Origin: Phaeobacter sp. 11ANDIMAR09
GTDB taxonomy: Bacteria; Pseudomonadota; Alphaproteobacteria; Rhodobacterales; Rhodobacteraceae
Assembly: GCF_001294455.1 (NCBI RefSeq)
Contig: NZ_LIKT01000023.1
Location: 1 to 64,000 of the forward strand
DNA: 64,000 bases
Direction: 5' to 3'
The notes beneath the pieces were generated by a model. That model was not told the origin of the DNA. It did no database searches and saw only the letters and a list, made by a program, of their open reading frames with translations. This document shows, one piece after another, positions 52,606 through 63,138 of this stretch; within the stretch, counting starts at the first letter, position 1, and the number at the start of each line of letters is the position of its first letter. A program made the translations under genes and the position numbers.

Positions 52606-53007
52606 TCATGTGGTGGTCGAGCTTTGGATAATGGTGCGCAGTCGCTTTTCCAACCGGGCGGCGCGTTCTGCATTGCTGCGCATCTCATTCCGCAGAGCCC
52701 GCAGCTCGTTCAGCACTCCGGCAAAATCGCCCGCGTCGACATCCATCTCGCTGGGCTCGGACATGCCTTCGCCTTCGCCAGTCAACAGCCAGGACATAGA
52801 GACATTGAGCAACCCGGAAACCATCGACAGCTTGTTGGCGCGGGGTTCGGACAGGTCCTGTTCCCAGCCCATCAGTGTCGTCTTCTTGATGCCCAGGCGC
52901 CGCGCAAGCTGCGCTTGGGTCATATCAGCGGCTTCGCGGGCGGCTGCAACGCGATCCCCAAAGGTTGCTGCCTCTGGTCCGAACCAATCCGTTGTTTCAT
53001 CAGCCAT
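52606..53007 (-). CDS. XRE-family HTH regulator with C-terminal coiled coil
   Basis: A 133-residue protein. The helix-turn-helix spans residues 15-75 (DMTQAQLARRLGIKKTTLMG, WEQDLSEPRANKLSMVSGLL). The C-terminal third (VLNELRALRNEMRSNAERAA) is a likely coiled coil for oligomerisation. It ends 10 bases before sdhE, so both share a transcript. Divergent from the aminotransferase gene across 98 bases. Target unknown. Confidence 0.85.
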   Translation of the reverse strand: MADETTDWFGPEAATFGDRVAAAREAADMTQAQLARRLGIKKTTLMGWEQDLSEPRANKLSMVSGLLNVSMSWLLTGEGEGMSEPSEMDVDAGDFAGVLNELRALRNEMRSNAERAARLEKRLRTIIQSSTTT

Positions 53008-53069
53008 TTGCCATCTCCGTTCCGGTCTTTATCAATGTTGCTTGATCGAGGTTTGGTGGCACCCTATGA

Positions 53070-54308
<1,239 letters not shown>

Positions 54309-54326
54309 GTCAAAGGATCCAATCTG

Positions 54327-54740
54327 ATGGCTGCGATGCTGCCCGAGTATTTCTTTCGTGTCCGCGAAAACGGTGCCTTTGTGTTTCGGGTTGATACCGA
54401 AAACCGGCAGCGCCGTATCGACATGGAGCAGATCGCAGCCGTCAACATCCGCAACGGCGAGATCAAGCCTCACGGCGGGCGAGCGCTGTCAGAGCAGGAT
54501 CTGACGGAGATTAAAACCTGGATGGCCGAGCGCCAGGCCGTACTGGCCGCGCGCGACATCGACGATATCAAACGGGCGGTGGATCATTTGAACCTCACGG
54601 CCCATTGGGCCCAGACCAAGGCCACGGATGATCAGCTCGAGGCCGTCACGGATGATCTGTTGCTGACCATGCATGACCTGCGCAGCGTCTTGGTGCGCAA
54701 AAAGGCGGATCGGCTGATGAAGGGCAAGAAGCCCGGCTAA
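54327..54740 (+). CDS. Conserved protein of unknown function downstream of aatA
   Basis: A 137-residue soluble protein, not matched to a family I know. It opens with a beta-rich stretch (EYFFRVRENGAFVFRVDTEN, RRIDMEQIAAVNIRNGEIKP), followed by a helical second half (ALSEQDLTEIKTWMAERQAV, VDHLNLTAHWAQTKATDDQL) ending in a basic tail. It starts 18 bases after aatA and probably shares its mRNA. Codon use and GC match the neighbours, so it is a native gene. Confidence 0.75.
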   Translation: MAAMLPEYFFRVRENGAFVFRVDTENRQRRIDMEQIAAVNIRNGEIKPHGGRALSEQDLTEIKTWMAERQAVLAARDIDDIKRAVDHLNLTAHWAQTKATDDQLEAVTDDLLLTMHDLRSVLVRKKADRLMKGKKPG

Positions 54741-54750
54741 GCTCGACCGC

Positions 54751-56145
54751 CTAAGCTGCCATTTTCTCGGGGGTGCGTTTGATGGAATGGCGCCAGAACC
54801 GCAGCATCAGGAAGACCCCGGCAAAGCTGAGCCCCAGAACCAGGCCGGACCAGACGCCAACCCCACCCCAGCCAAAGGTAAAGCCAAAGAGGTAGGAGGC
54901 CGGAACGCCAATTGCCCAATAGCTGAGCGCTGCAATCACCATGGGCCAGTTGGTATCCTGCACGCCGCGCAACACGCCCAGCGCAATGACCTGCATCCCA
55001 TCCGCCAGTTGAAACAGGGCTGCCATGGCCAAAAGGCTGGCGCCGACAATCAGGATTTCAGGCTTGTTGGGCTCATTGGGGTCCAGGAACAGCGAGATCA
55101 GCTGGTCCGGCAGCAGCAAGAAGGCGGCAATACCAATCAGCGCCATCACCAAAGACATCACAATCACCACCTGAGCCCCTAGTGCCATATGGGCCCGATC
55201 TCCACGCCCATAGGCATTGCCCGCCCGAATCGTGGCCGCATTGCTGAGACCGAGATGCACCATGAAGGTGAGCCCCGCCAGGGTCATCGCCACGCCATGG
55301 GCTGCCAGTGGGATCGTCCCCAGCCAACCCATCATCATGGCTGAGGCCGCAAAGAGGCTGACTTCGCTGAGGTTGGTCAGGCCAATGGGCATGCCCAGTT
55401 TGAAAACCCGTGCAAACATCTCCCAATCCGGGCGATGGAAATTCTTCAGGATCTCATGTTCCGGCAGCACCCAAAGCGCATAGGCCCCCACCGCCAACAA
55501 AGAGACCGTCTGGGTCGCAATCGAGGCATAGGCCGCCCCGGCAATGCCCAGCTCGGGCGCGCCCCAGTTGCCAAAGATCAACGCATAGTTCACCAGCCCG
55601 TTGACCACAGCCGCCAGGATAGTGATCCAGAGCACGATCTGAGTGCGCTCCAGTGCCGCCAGATAGGACTTCAGCACCATGACCAAGAGCGCCGGGAACA
55701 GCCCCCAGCCCGCCAGCTGCAAATAGGCAGAGGCAGGCCCCGCCACTTCGGGCTTCTGCCCCAGAGACAGCAGGATCTGTTCAGAATAGAGCAGCACCGG
55801 CATCGCCGCCACACCATAGAGCAGCGACAGCCACAGCCCCATGCGGGTTGCGCGCCGGATCTGGCGCTCTTCGCCCGCACCAGCGGCCGCAGCCACCAGC
55901 GGCATCACCGCAATAGCGAATCCCGCCCCCATTAAAAAGAACACAAAGAAATAAGAGCCAGCTAGCGTGACAGCTGCCAGAGCTGCAGCCCCATACCAAC
56001 CCAGCATAATGGAATCCGTCATGCCAATGGCAAATTGCGCCACATGGCCGCCAACCAGCGGAAAGCCAAGCAGGGATACAGCCCGCAGATGGCCTGCTGT
56101 GGTCATCCTGGGCGCGGAGTTGGGGGGGGTGAACTGTTCTACCAT
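54751..56145 (-). CDS. MATE-family multidrug efflux transporter
   Basis: A 464-residue membrane protein with 12 hydrophobic segments in two like halves, the MATE (NorM/DinF) fold; typical parts are GFPLVGGHVAQFAIGMTDSI, AGSYFFVFFLMGAGFAIAVM and FMVHLGLSNAATIRAGNAYG. It exchanges sodium or protons for organic cations. It stands convergent to the small gene at 54327. Substrate unknown. Confidence 0.93.
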   Translation of the reverse strand: MVEQFTPPNSAPRMTTAGHLRAVSLLGFPLVGGHVAQFAIGMTDSIMLGWYGAAALAAVTLAGSYFFVFFLMGAGFAIAVMPLVAAAAGAGEERQIRRATRMGLWLSLLYGVAAMPVLLYSEQILLSLGQKPEVAGPASAYLQLAGWGLFPALLVMVLKSYLAALERTQIVLWITILAAVVNGLVNYALIFGNWGAPELGIAGAAYASIATQTVSLLAVGAYALWVLPEHEILKNFHRPDWEMFARVFKLGMPIGLTNLSEVSLFAASAMMMGWLGTIPLAAHGVAMTLAGLTFMVHLGLSNAATIRAGNAYGRGDRAHMALGAQVVIVMSLVMALIGIAAFLLLPDQLISLFLDPNEPNKPEILIVGASLLAMAALFQLADGMQVIALGVLRGVQDTNWPMVIAALSYWAIGVPASYLFGFTFGWGGVGVWSGLVLGLSFAGVFLMLRFWRHSIKRTPEKMAA

Positions 56146-56249
56146 AGCGCAGTCTTAGCAGGTATCGCGCCCCCGGCAAGCGCCGAGAACGCAAAGAACA
56201 ATTCACAGCAAAACGCGGCCCTCACATGGGGACAGCGCCGCTTGTGGGA

Positions 56250-57185
56250 TTAGCGCGATTTGGTCTCTGGATGCAGAGCCTTGCCCAGAATGTGATCCGA
56301 GCGATGGATCACATGATGCGCCTGCCCCACGATCAGCGGGTCAGGGTCCTGAGCAATAGAGTAGTCCTTCCCCGGGTAGTCCAGGGTGCTCAGGAAATGG
56401 CGCATACAGTTCAGGCGTGCCCGTTTCTTGCAGTTCGATTTGATCACGGTCCAGGGCGCATCTGCGGTGTCGGTATAAAAGAACATCGCCTCCTTAGCCT
56501 CGGTGTAATCATCCCATTTGTCCAAGGACGCCTTGTCGATCGGCGACAGCTTCCACTGTTTCAGCGGATCGGTCTCACGCGATTTGAACCGGCGCAACTG
56601 TTCCGCCTGGGTCACTGAGAACCAGTATTTATAAAGCCGCACGCCGGACCGCACCAGCATTCGCTCTAGCTCGGGCGTCTGACGCATGAACTCCAGATAC
56701 TCATCCGGTTCACAAAAGCCCATGACCCGCTCAACGCCGGCCCGGTTGTACCAGGAGCGGTCATAGAGAACGATCTCGCCATTCGTTGGCAGATGATTGA
56801 TATAGCGCTGGAAATACCACTGGCCACGCTCTTCGTCGGTAGGTTTGTTCAACGCCACAACCCGCGCGGAACGAGGATTCAGATGCTCGGTAAAGCGTTT
56901 GATCGTCCCGCCCTTGCCCGCAGCATCGCGCCCCTCAAACACCATGGCAAACTTCTGGCCCGTCTCCTGTGCCCAGAGCTGAACCTTCAACAGTTCGGCC
57001 TGCAGACGTGCTTTTTCAGCCTCATAAACGCGGCGCCCCATCTTCCGCTTATAAGGGTAGCGGCCGCTTTCAAAAGCGCTGTGGATTTCTTCGGGCGATG
57101 GCCCCTTGGGGGCCGTATTCGCTGCTGGTGCAGCGTCTGTAATCTCGCTTGGTGCAATCGGAGAGTTGGCAGTGGCTTCTGTCAT
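56250..57185 (-). CDS. ppk2: Polyphosphate kinase 2 (class I)
   Basis: A 311-residue single-domain PPK2 that moves phosphate between polyphosphate and nucleoside diphosphates. Walker A FEGRDAAGKGGTIKR (83-97), Walker B VLYDRSWYNRAGVERVMGF near 139-157, and the lid region with RFKSRETDPLKQWKLSPID. The first 40 residues are low-complexity Ala/Pro/Thr-rich and probably disordered. It is divergent from the hydrolase gene at 57368. Confidence 0.95.
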   Translation of the reverse strand: MTEATANSPIAPSEITDAAPAANTAPKGPSPEEIHSAFESGRYPYKRKMGRRVYEAEKARLQAELLKVQLWAQETGQKFAMVFEGRDAAGKGGTIKRFTEHLNPRSARVVALNKPTDEERGQWYFQRYINHLPTNGEIVLYDRSWYNRAGVERVMGFCEPDEYLEFMRQTPELERMLVRSGVRLYKYWFSVTQAEQLRRFKSRETDPLKQWKLSPIDKASLDKWDDYTEAKEAMFFYTDTADAPWTVIKSNCKKRARLNCMRHFLSTLDYPGKDYSIAQDPDPLIVGQAHHVIHRSDHILGKALHPETKSR

Positions 57186-57367
57186 TTTTATCCCTTTTCA
57201 ATCTGTTCGCCCGGATCATAAATGCTGCAAACAGGTCGCGCGCTGACCTGTGTCAAAAAACTGTCATATCTGGTGCATTTTTCCGTTTTCGCCCTCCGTG
57301 ACGTGACGCTTTACTTGCCCAAGCCAGAGCTTGCCCGCAGCCTTGCAGTTGGACAGGAGGGCAGCAG

Positions 57368-58237
57368 ATGCAGGGGCGTTTTGAAGAGCTGAAGGGACAA
57401 CGCTTTTTTGTGCGCCGCTGGGGGGACGCCAGTCTGCCACCGCTGCTGATGCTACATGGTTTTCCGGAATATGGCGGTGCCTGGCAGGAAGTGGCACAAC
57501 GCCTAAGCCAGAACTTTCACTGCATTGCCCCGGATCAGCGCGGGTTTGGTCAAAGCTGGGCACCAAAAGGCGTCAAAAACTACGCCGCCGCTGAGCTTGT
57601 TGGCGATATGGTTGCCCTGATAAGTCGCGAGACCCAACCCGTTATGGTCTTTGGTCACGATTGGGGGGCAGCCATTGCCTATGGGCTTGTTATGTTTCAC
57701 CCCCAGCTGGTCGACCGCCTGATCATCGCCAACGGGGTACATCCGGTGCCCTTTCAACGTGCACTGGCCAGTGGCGGCGCCCAGGCTAAGGCCTCGCAAT
57801 ACATCACCTGGTTGCGCCAACCCGGCGTCCAAGATCACCTCAGCGCCAATGGTTTCCAGAAGCTCTTGCAGCTCTTTGCCACCCATATGGATATGTCCTG
57901 GCTCTCGGGGGAGCGATTGGAGGACTACAAACATGAATGGTCCCGCCCCGGTCGCTTGCAGGCCATGCTCAATTGGTATCGCGCATCGCCGCTGCAGGTC
58001 GCCCTGCCCGATCAACCCATCCCCATGCCCGCCCTGCCGCTCAAGCGTCTGCAGGTTCCCCAGCCCCATCTCCTGCTCTGGGGCGATGGCGATACGGCCC
58101 TATTGCCGGAGGCCACGCAGGGTCTGGAAGAGTTTGCACCCCAACTCACCCGCGTCACCCTGGAGGGCTGCGATCACTGGCTGCATCACCAACAACCCGA
58201 TGAGGTCGCTCAGGCTATTTCTAACTGGCTCCGCTAA
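57368..58237 (+). CDS. Alpha/beta-hydrolase of the epoxide hydrolase/haloalkane dehalogenase type
   Basis: A 289-residue protein with LLMLHGFPEYGGAW (oxyanion HGFPE), nucleophile Asp in FGHDWGAAIAYG near residue 98, and catalytic His in GCDHWLHHQQPDEV near 268. An Asp nucleophile with HGFPE points to epoxide hydrolases or fluoroacetate dehalogenases. Substrate unknown. Ribosome site AGGAGGGCAGCAG is strong. Convergent with the HD-domain gene. Confidence 0.87.
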   Translation: MQGRFEELKGQRFFVRRWGDASLPPLLMLHGFPEYGGAWQEVAQRLSQNFHCIAPDQRGFGQSWAPKGVKNYAAAELVGDMVALISRETQPVMVFGHDWGAAIAYGLVMFHPQLVDRLIIANGVHPVPFQRALASGGAQAKASQYITWLRQPGVQDHLSANGFQKLLQLFATHMDMSWLSGERLEDYKHEWSRPGRLQAMLNWYRASPLQVALPDQPIPMPALPLKRLQVPQPHLLLWGDGDTALLPEATQGLEEFAPQLTRVTLEGCDHWLHHQQPDEVAQAISNWLR

Positions 58238-58282
58238 GCAACCTTAGGACCAGTGCAGAAAGCAGCGGCAAGCCGCGCGGAG

Positions 58283-58897
58283 TCAAAGATCCAACCCCAA
58301 AGAGATCCCTTCTTGGATCACCTCCGGATCATAGGCCTTGCGGGCAAAGACTTCCCGGACCATTGGCTCAAAATAGGCCAGAGGTTTCATTGGATACTCT
58401 GGATCAAAGGCGCTTTGGTCCCAACGCTCGCAAAAGGTGGCACAGGTCGCAAAACAGGGGTGATCCTTGAACTGGTCCCGTGCGTTTTCATCCCAATTGT
58501 AGTGACGCGCGTAATACAGCATCTGGAAGATGCCGTGATGTTCGATGCACCAGGCGACCTCCCAGCGCACGAAAGGCCGGATCACCTCGGCTGAAAAACG
58601 ATCGTGGTTTTGTGGTGCAAGCCCATCGCCAATGTCGTGCAAGAGCGCAGCTACAATCCAATCGCTATCCACCCCGTCAGCCTCGGCGCGGGTCGCAGAC
58701 TGCAGCCCATGTTGCAGCCGGGTAATCGGATAGCCCTCCAGCGAGACCTCTCCCTGGCGACGCATCTCCTCCAGCACGCGATCGGCGGTGAGCGCGTGAT
58801 AGGGGCGTTCCAATTCCGCCAGCTTCAAATACTCTTCCTTTGTGCCGTCCTTCATCTGAGTGAAGGACACTTTGTATCCCTGGTCGGCCTTGTCCAT
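58283..58897 (-). CDS. HD-domain protein
   Basis: A 204-residue protein from ATG 58897 with GAGGAAG upstream. HD metal-site residues: H63 in LQHGLQSATRAEADG, HD 87-88 in AALLHDIGDG, and H120-H121 in CIEHHGIF. The pattern resembles the HD-domain mixed-valent di-iron oxygenases (PhnZ/MIOX-like) as much as phosphohydrolases; which of these applies cannot be settled by eye. Nearby phosphonate genes are lacking. Divergent from the CMD-family gene across 300 bases with no other feature that I can name. Confidence 0.8.
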   Translation of the reverse strand: MDKADQGYKVSFTQMKDGTKEEYLKLAELERPYHALTADRVLEEMRRQGEVSLEGYPITRLQHGLQSATRAEADGVDSDWIVAALLHDIGDGLAPQNHDRFSAEVIRPFVRWEVAWCIEHHGIFQMLYYARHYNWDENARDQFKDHPCFATCATFCERWDQSAFDPEYPMKPLAYFEPMVREVFARKAYDPEVIQEGISLGLDL

Positions 58898-59197
58898 GTG
58901 ATGCTTCCTCTTCTGCTTGACGTCTGGATCTGCTGCGCCCTCTGTTGCCAAAGTGAACCATTGATCTGCTTTGAACTTGTCCTTGAGCGACAATAGCGCT
59001 GCACCATTTGCGGCAGACACTTCAGGTCTCCCCGCGCTGCTTGACCCTCTGCCCGCCGCCCCGTGCGGCGCGGTAAATTAGCCATGCATCTCATCAACAC
59101 TCTGCGAGCCTCAGCGCAACCCTATGGCATGGAGGAAAATTTCCCTTTCAACCCTTGGCAAAACCGCTACCGTGCGACGCAAAAGGGAGATGACAGT

Positions 59198-59806
59198 ATG
59201 GCCTGGATCAAAACCATTCCGTTCGCAGACGCCAGCGGCAAGTTGAAGAAACTCTACGACCGGGTCACCGGCCCCAATGGCAATGTCGACAATATTATGA
59301 TGGTCCATTCCCTGCGTCCCCACTCTATGGAAGGCCATATGGCGATCTACAAAAACGTGTTGCATCACAGCGGCAACACCATTCCCAAATGGTTCCTGGA
59401 GACATTGGGGGTCTGGGTCAGCCGGTTGAACGATTGTGATTACTGCGTCGAGCACCACTTTGCCGGGCTCAAACGCTTGCTGAGAGACGACGCGCGTGCA
59501 GATGCCCTGCGCGCCGCGATTGAGGTGCGCAGTCCCGCAGCTGCCCCATTGGAACCGGGTCAGAAACTGGCGATGGACTACGCCCGTCAGTTAACCCGTG
59601 ATCCGGGTGGCGTGACTCAGGACATGGTGACCGCGCTGCGCGCACATGGCTATTCGGATGGCGAAATACTCGAAATCAACCAGGTCACCGCATATTTCAA
59701 TTATGCCAACCGCACAGTGCTGGGCCTGGGATGTTCAACCAAGGGCGATGTGCTGGGCCTCAGCCCCAATAACTCGGAAAACCCCGAAGACTGGGGCCAC
59801 AGCTGA
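59198..59806 (+). CDS. Carboxymuconolactone decarboxylase-family (peroxidase-related, AhpD-like) protein
   Basis: A 202-residue all-helical protein from ATG 59198 (MAWIKTIPFADASGKLKKLY), behind AAAGGGAGATG. The redox motif CDYCVEHHFAG (CxxC with a following His) near residue 77 is that of AhpD-like hydroperoxide reductases and the 'peroxidase-related' subfamily. Expected to be cytoplasmic. Stands alone between the HD-domain gene and parE. Confidence 0.87.
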   Translation: MAWIKTIPFADASGKLKKLYDRVTGPNGNVDNIMMVHSLRPHSMEGHMAIYKNVLHHSGNTIPKWFLETLGVWVSRLNDCDYCVEHHFAGLKRLLRDDARADALRAAIEVRSPAAAPLEPGQKLAMDYARQLTRDPGGVTQDMVTALRAHGYSDGEILEINQVTAYFNYANRTVLGLGCSTKGDVLGLSPNNSENPEDWGHS

Positions 59807-60018
59807 GGTCAAGAGCCCAGCTAGGTGCACACAGTAAACAGGTTAGGATTGATGGCAGCGGCCCTAAAACAGGCCCTGCCTGCATTCTAGGCAGCGCTTT
59901 CACGCGCAGCACCTATACCAGACAGGTTATCCACAGCCCCTAGCGGACCTCTTTCGCAACACCACAACACCTGCCATAATGGGAGCAACCATAACAAACC
60001 GAAGAGCAGCTCCCGCCA

Positions 60019-61977
60019 ATGGCAAACGACCTCCTCAGCACGCCCGACGACGAAATCTATGACGCCTCCTCGATCGAAGTGCTTGAGGGGCTGGAACCTG
60101 TTCGTCAGCGGCCCGGCATGTATATCGGCGGCACCGATGAGCGCGCCCTGCACCATATGGTAGCGGAGATCCTCGACAACTCGATGGATGAGGCCGTGGC
60201 CGGCCACGCCAACCGCATCGAGGTGACGCTGCACGCCGATTACTCTGTCACGATCTCGGACAATGGTCGCGGTATCCCCATCGATCCGCACCCCAAGTTC
60301 CCGGACAAGAGCGCGCTCGAAGTCATTCTTTGCACCCTACATGCGGGCGGCAAATTCTCGGGCAAGGCCTATCAGACCTCCGGCGGTCTGCACGGGGTTG
60401 GCTCCTCCGTTGTAAACGCGCTTTCCGACAGCCTTGTGGTGCAAGTCGCTAAAAACAAAGAACTGTTTGAACAGCGCTTCTCCCGCGGCCTGCCTTTGGG
60501 CCCAGTAGAGAAGGTCGGCGCGGCGCCAAACAAACGGGGCACCTTTGTCACCTTCCACGCGGATGAGCAGATCTTTGGCTCACACCGTTTCAAACCCAAA
60601 CGCCTGTTCACCCTGGTACGCTCCAAGGCCTATCTGTTCTCGGGCGTGGAGATCCGCTGGAAGTCCGAAATCGACGACAAGGAAACCCCGGTCGAGGCCA
60701 CCTTCCACTTCCCCGGCGGGCTCAAGGACTACCTGACCGAAGTCTTGGGCAAGGCCTCGGTCTATGCGGATGCGCCCTTTGCGGGCAAAGTAGAGTTCCG
60801 AGAGAAATTTGGCGAGCCGGGCTATGTAGAATGGGCGATCAACTGGACGCCCTCGCGCGATGGCTTCACCCAGAGCTACTGTAACACCGTCCCCACCCCC
60901 GAGGGCGGCACCCATGTTGCAGGGTTCTGGGCGGCGATTCTCAAAGGCATCAAGGCCTATGGTGAGCTGGTCGGCAACAAGAAGGCCGGCAGCATCACCC
61001 GCGACGATCTGATGGCGGGCGGCTGTGCGCTGGTCTCCTGCTTTATCGCAGACCCTGCCTTTGTTGGCCAGACCAAGGACCGCCTGTCGACCGAGAGCGC
61101 CGCCAAAATGGTGGAAAACTCGGTCCGCGACCATTTTGACAACTGGCTGGCCGCTGATACCAAATCGGCCGGCGCCATTCTGGACTTCCTAGTACTGCGG
61201 GCCGAAGAGCGCCTGCGCCGCAAACAGGAAAAAGAAACCCAGCGTAAAAGCGCCACCAAAAAACTGCGCCTGCCGGGTAAGCTGACGGATTGTACCTCCA
61301 AAGACCGCGCCGGAACTGAGTTGTTCATCGTCGAGGGCGACTCGGCGGGGGGCTCTGGCAAGGGCGCGCGCAACCGTAACAATCAGGCGCTCTTGCCCCT
61401 GAAGGGTAAGATCCTCAACGTGCTGGGGGCTGCCTCCAACAAGATCGGCACCAATGCCGAGATCCGCGACCTCTGCGAGGCTTTGGGCGTTGGCACCGGC
61501 ACCAAGTTCAATCTTGATGATCTGCGTTATGACAAGATCATCATCATGACCGATGCGGATGTCGACGGGGCGCATATTGCTTCGTTGTTGATGACCTTCT
61601 TCTTCACCCAGATGCGCCCGCTGATCGACGGCGGTCATCTGTACCTCGCCTGTCCACCGCTGTTCCGCCTGACCCAGGGTGCCAAACGTGTGTACTGCCT
61701 GGATGAGGCAGAGCGCGACACCTGGATGGAGAAGGGCCTGGGCGGCAAGGGCAAGATTGATGTCAGCCGCTTTAAGGGTCTGGGCGAGATGGATGCCAAG
61801 GATCTGAAAGAGACCACCATGGACCCCAATACCCGGAAATTGATCCGGGTGACGATTGACGAGGATGAGCCCGGCGAAACCGGCGATCTGGTCGAACGTC
61901 TGATGGGGAAAAAGCCCGAGCTGCGTTACCAGTATATTCAGGAGAACGCCAAGTTCGTGGAGGAGCTGGATGTTTGA
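60019..61977 (+). CDS. parE: DNA topoisomerase IV subunit B
   Basis: A 652-residue type IIA topoisomerase ATPase subunit. GHKL ATPase motifs EILDNSMDEAVAG, DNGRGIPID and GGLHGVGSSVVNALS are in the first 130 residues; TOPRIM motifs FIVEGDSAGGSGKGARN and IIMTDADVDGAHIA near 435-520. It ends GENAKFVEELDV-like (ENAKFVEELDV), as usual for ParE. parC is not adjacent. The last eight bases overlap the next gene's start. Confidence 0.96.
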   Translation: MANDLLSTPDDEIYDASSIEVLEGLEPVRQRPGMYIGGTDERALHHMVAEILDNSMDEAVAGHANRIEVTLHADYSVTISDNGRGIPIDPHPKFPDKSALEVILCTLHAGGKFSGKAYQTSGGLHGVGSSVVNALSDSLVVQVAKNKELFEQRFSRGLPLGPVEKVGAAPNKRGTFVTFHADEQIFGSHRFKPKRLFTLVRSKAYLFSGVEIRWKSEIDDKETPVEATFHFPGGLKDYLTEVLGKASVYADAPFAGKVEFREKFGEPGYVEWAINWTPSRDGFTQSYCNTVPTPEGGTHVAGFWAAILKGIKAYGELVGNKKAGSITRDDLMAGGCALVSCFIADPAFVGQTKDRLSTESAAKMVENSVRDHFDNWLAADTKSAGAILDFLVLRAEERLRRKQEKETQRKSATKKLRLPGKLTDCTSKDRAGTELFIVEGDSAGGSGKGARNRNNQALLPLKGKILNVLGAASNKIGTNAEIRDLCEALGVGTGTKFNLDDLRYDKIIIMTDADVDGAHIASLLMTFFFTQMRPLIDGGHLYLACPPLFRLTQGAKRVYCLDEAERDTWMEKGLGGKGKIDVSRFKGLGEMDAKDLKETTMDPNTRKLIRVTIDEDEPGETGDLVERLMGKKPELRYQYIQENAKFVEELDV

Positions 61978-62821
61978 GGGGTTAATACGCGAAGCTCGCT
62001 TCGCTGCCCTCAAGCGCTGTCTAAAAAAGCTCTCCCCAGGCAGATTTGCTTACGATATTAGCAACGACTTTTACACTCCCATTCTAAAAAACAGCAATTC
62101 AGGTCAATCACTTCTAGTCGATAGAATATCTGGATGTAGCATTTACGGCCGTCTCTGGAAGAACGATGAATTTGCGGAACCAGATTTTATTGAAATTTGC
62201 GAGCTGGAACGGTGGGAAATCGAAGTGCGGCGTTTCTACGGTGGGTTTCAGAGCAACTATCATGGTTCATTTCAGTTCTGGGCCTACGAGGCACTTTGTC
62301 TAACGGAGATTGCATTCTTTCTGGATCGCCTTCGCCAATCCTACTTCAACAAAAGGCTCAAATTCAGAAATGATCGAATTGAGGTCTTGCAAAAATTTGT
62401 AGCCATACATCTGCGAGAACAACATGGTGAAGGGCCTGGCACCTACACCCCTCAACCCAGATCCATCGTTGATCTCGAGATGGACTTTTTTGGAAGTAGG
62501 ATCTTTTCTCATCCTGACAACAAAGAAATCCTTGCTAAGTTTCGACTTCTCGTCGAATCTCTTGTTCTAACAGGAGACTTGGAGAAGTCTAACCACATTA
62601 GATTTAAGTTGTCTCCTAAAGCCGTAGTAACACTGTCAGAATTTGCGCTCGAAGAACGAAGACACAAAGACAGCTTCAGACTTAGTAGGAGAATGTACTG
62701 GGCGACCTTTGTTATTGCAGCTGCAACTCTCTTTCAAGCGTATATTGCTGCGAGTAGTTCAGAGAGTTTCAAGGCATGGTTTCCGCCTTCTTTCCCAGAC
62801 TTTTTTAGTTCCGGAAACTAG
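61970..62821 (+). CDS. AT-rich gene of unknown function with C-terminal membrane helix
   Basis: A 283-residue protein I do not recognise. Its DNA is far poorer in GC than the flanks (about 35% in 62041-62100 against about 60% around), and it uses codons rare elsewhere here (AGA, AAA, TTA), signs of recent transfer. It starts inside the parE end, using AGGAG of the parE codons as ribosome site, so translation is coupled. Residues about 105-240 are helical; LSPKAVVTLSEFALEERRHK resembles the end of a winged helix, followed by one membrane helix (YWATFVIAAATLFQAYIAA). The layout, a soluble part with a C-terminal anchor, recalls accessory or defence-type effectors, but this is only a resemblance. 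Confidence 0.7.
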   Translation: MFEGLIREARFAALKRCLKKLSPGRFAYDISNDFYTPILKNSNSGQSLLVDRISGCSIYGRLWKNDEFAEPDFIEICELERWEIEVRRFYGGFQSNYHGSFQFWAYEALCLTEIAFFLDRLRQSYFNKRLKFRNDRIEVLQKFVAIHLREQHGEGPGTYTPQPRSIVDLEMDFFGSRIFSHPDNKEILAKFRLLVESLVLTGDLEKSNHIRFKLSPKAVVTLSEFALEERRHKDSFRLSRRMYWATFVIAAATLFQAYIAASSSESFKAWFPPSFPDFFSSGN

Positions 62822-62829
62822 AAAAAAAT

Positions 62830-62891
62830 GCCCGCGCCTGACCTTGGGGAGGCGTGAATGCGCCTTCCCGGGGGGAAGGTCAGGCGCGGGC
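62830..62891. repeat. Long hairpin repeat, unit 1
   Basis: GCCCGCGCCTGACCTT (62830-62845) and AAGGTCAGGCGCGGGC (62876-62891) are perfect 16-base complements; inside, GGGGAGGCG and CGCCTTCCC (62846-62854, 62861-62869) pair with one G-U. The total is a 25-bp hairpin with an inner bulge. Confidence 0.85.
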
Positions 62892-62985
62892 CGTGCCGCT
62901 ACGCGCCACGTCCCAGGTGATATACTGCCAACGCCGCTCTTTGATTTGCACGGTCAGGTGCGAAGGGCTCCGCCCGCCCATGCCT

Positions 62986-63008
62986 CAAACAGTCCCCCGG
63001 ACTGTTTG
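62986..63008. repeat. Hairpin in the repeat cluster
   Basis: CAAACAGTCC (62986-62995) and GGACTGTTTG (62999-63008), loop CCC, a perfect 10-bp stem. It sits amid GGGCTCCGCCCGCCC, a pattern of the kind seen inverted near 33440-33470. Confidence 0.8.
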
Positions 63009-63042
63009 TCCCTGCGGGAACCGGCTTGGTCTCCACGAGGGG

Positions 63043-63058
63043 AAGGTCAGGCGCGGGC
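63043..63058 (+). repeat. Third copy of the 16-base repeat arm
   Basis: AAGGTCAGGCGCGGGC, identical to 62876-62891 and in the same direction, preceded in both by GGGG. No opposite arm lies nearby, so it is a lone half-site of the repeat. Confidence 0.8.
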
Positions 63059-63111
63059 CTGGCGGCCCAGGCGAACACCTGCAACTGTCACCTCCCAAAG
63101 CGACGGGCACC

Positions 63112-63138
63112 GGCGCAGGGCTCCGAAGCCCCTGCGCC
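63112..63138. repeat. Last hairpin of the cluster
   Basis: GGCGCAGGG (63112-63120) pairs with CCCTGCGCC (63130-63138), loop of nine bases. 35 bases of mixed sequence (CCAATCAAAACAACG) follow; no T-run. Confidence 0.7.
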
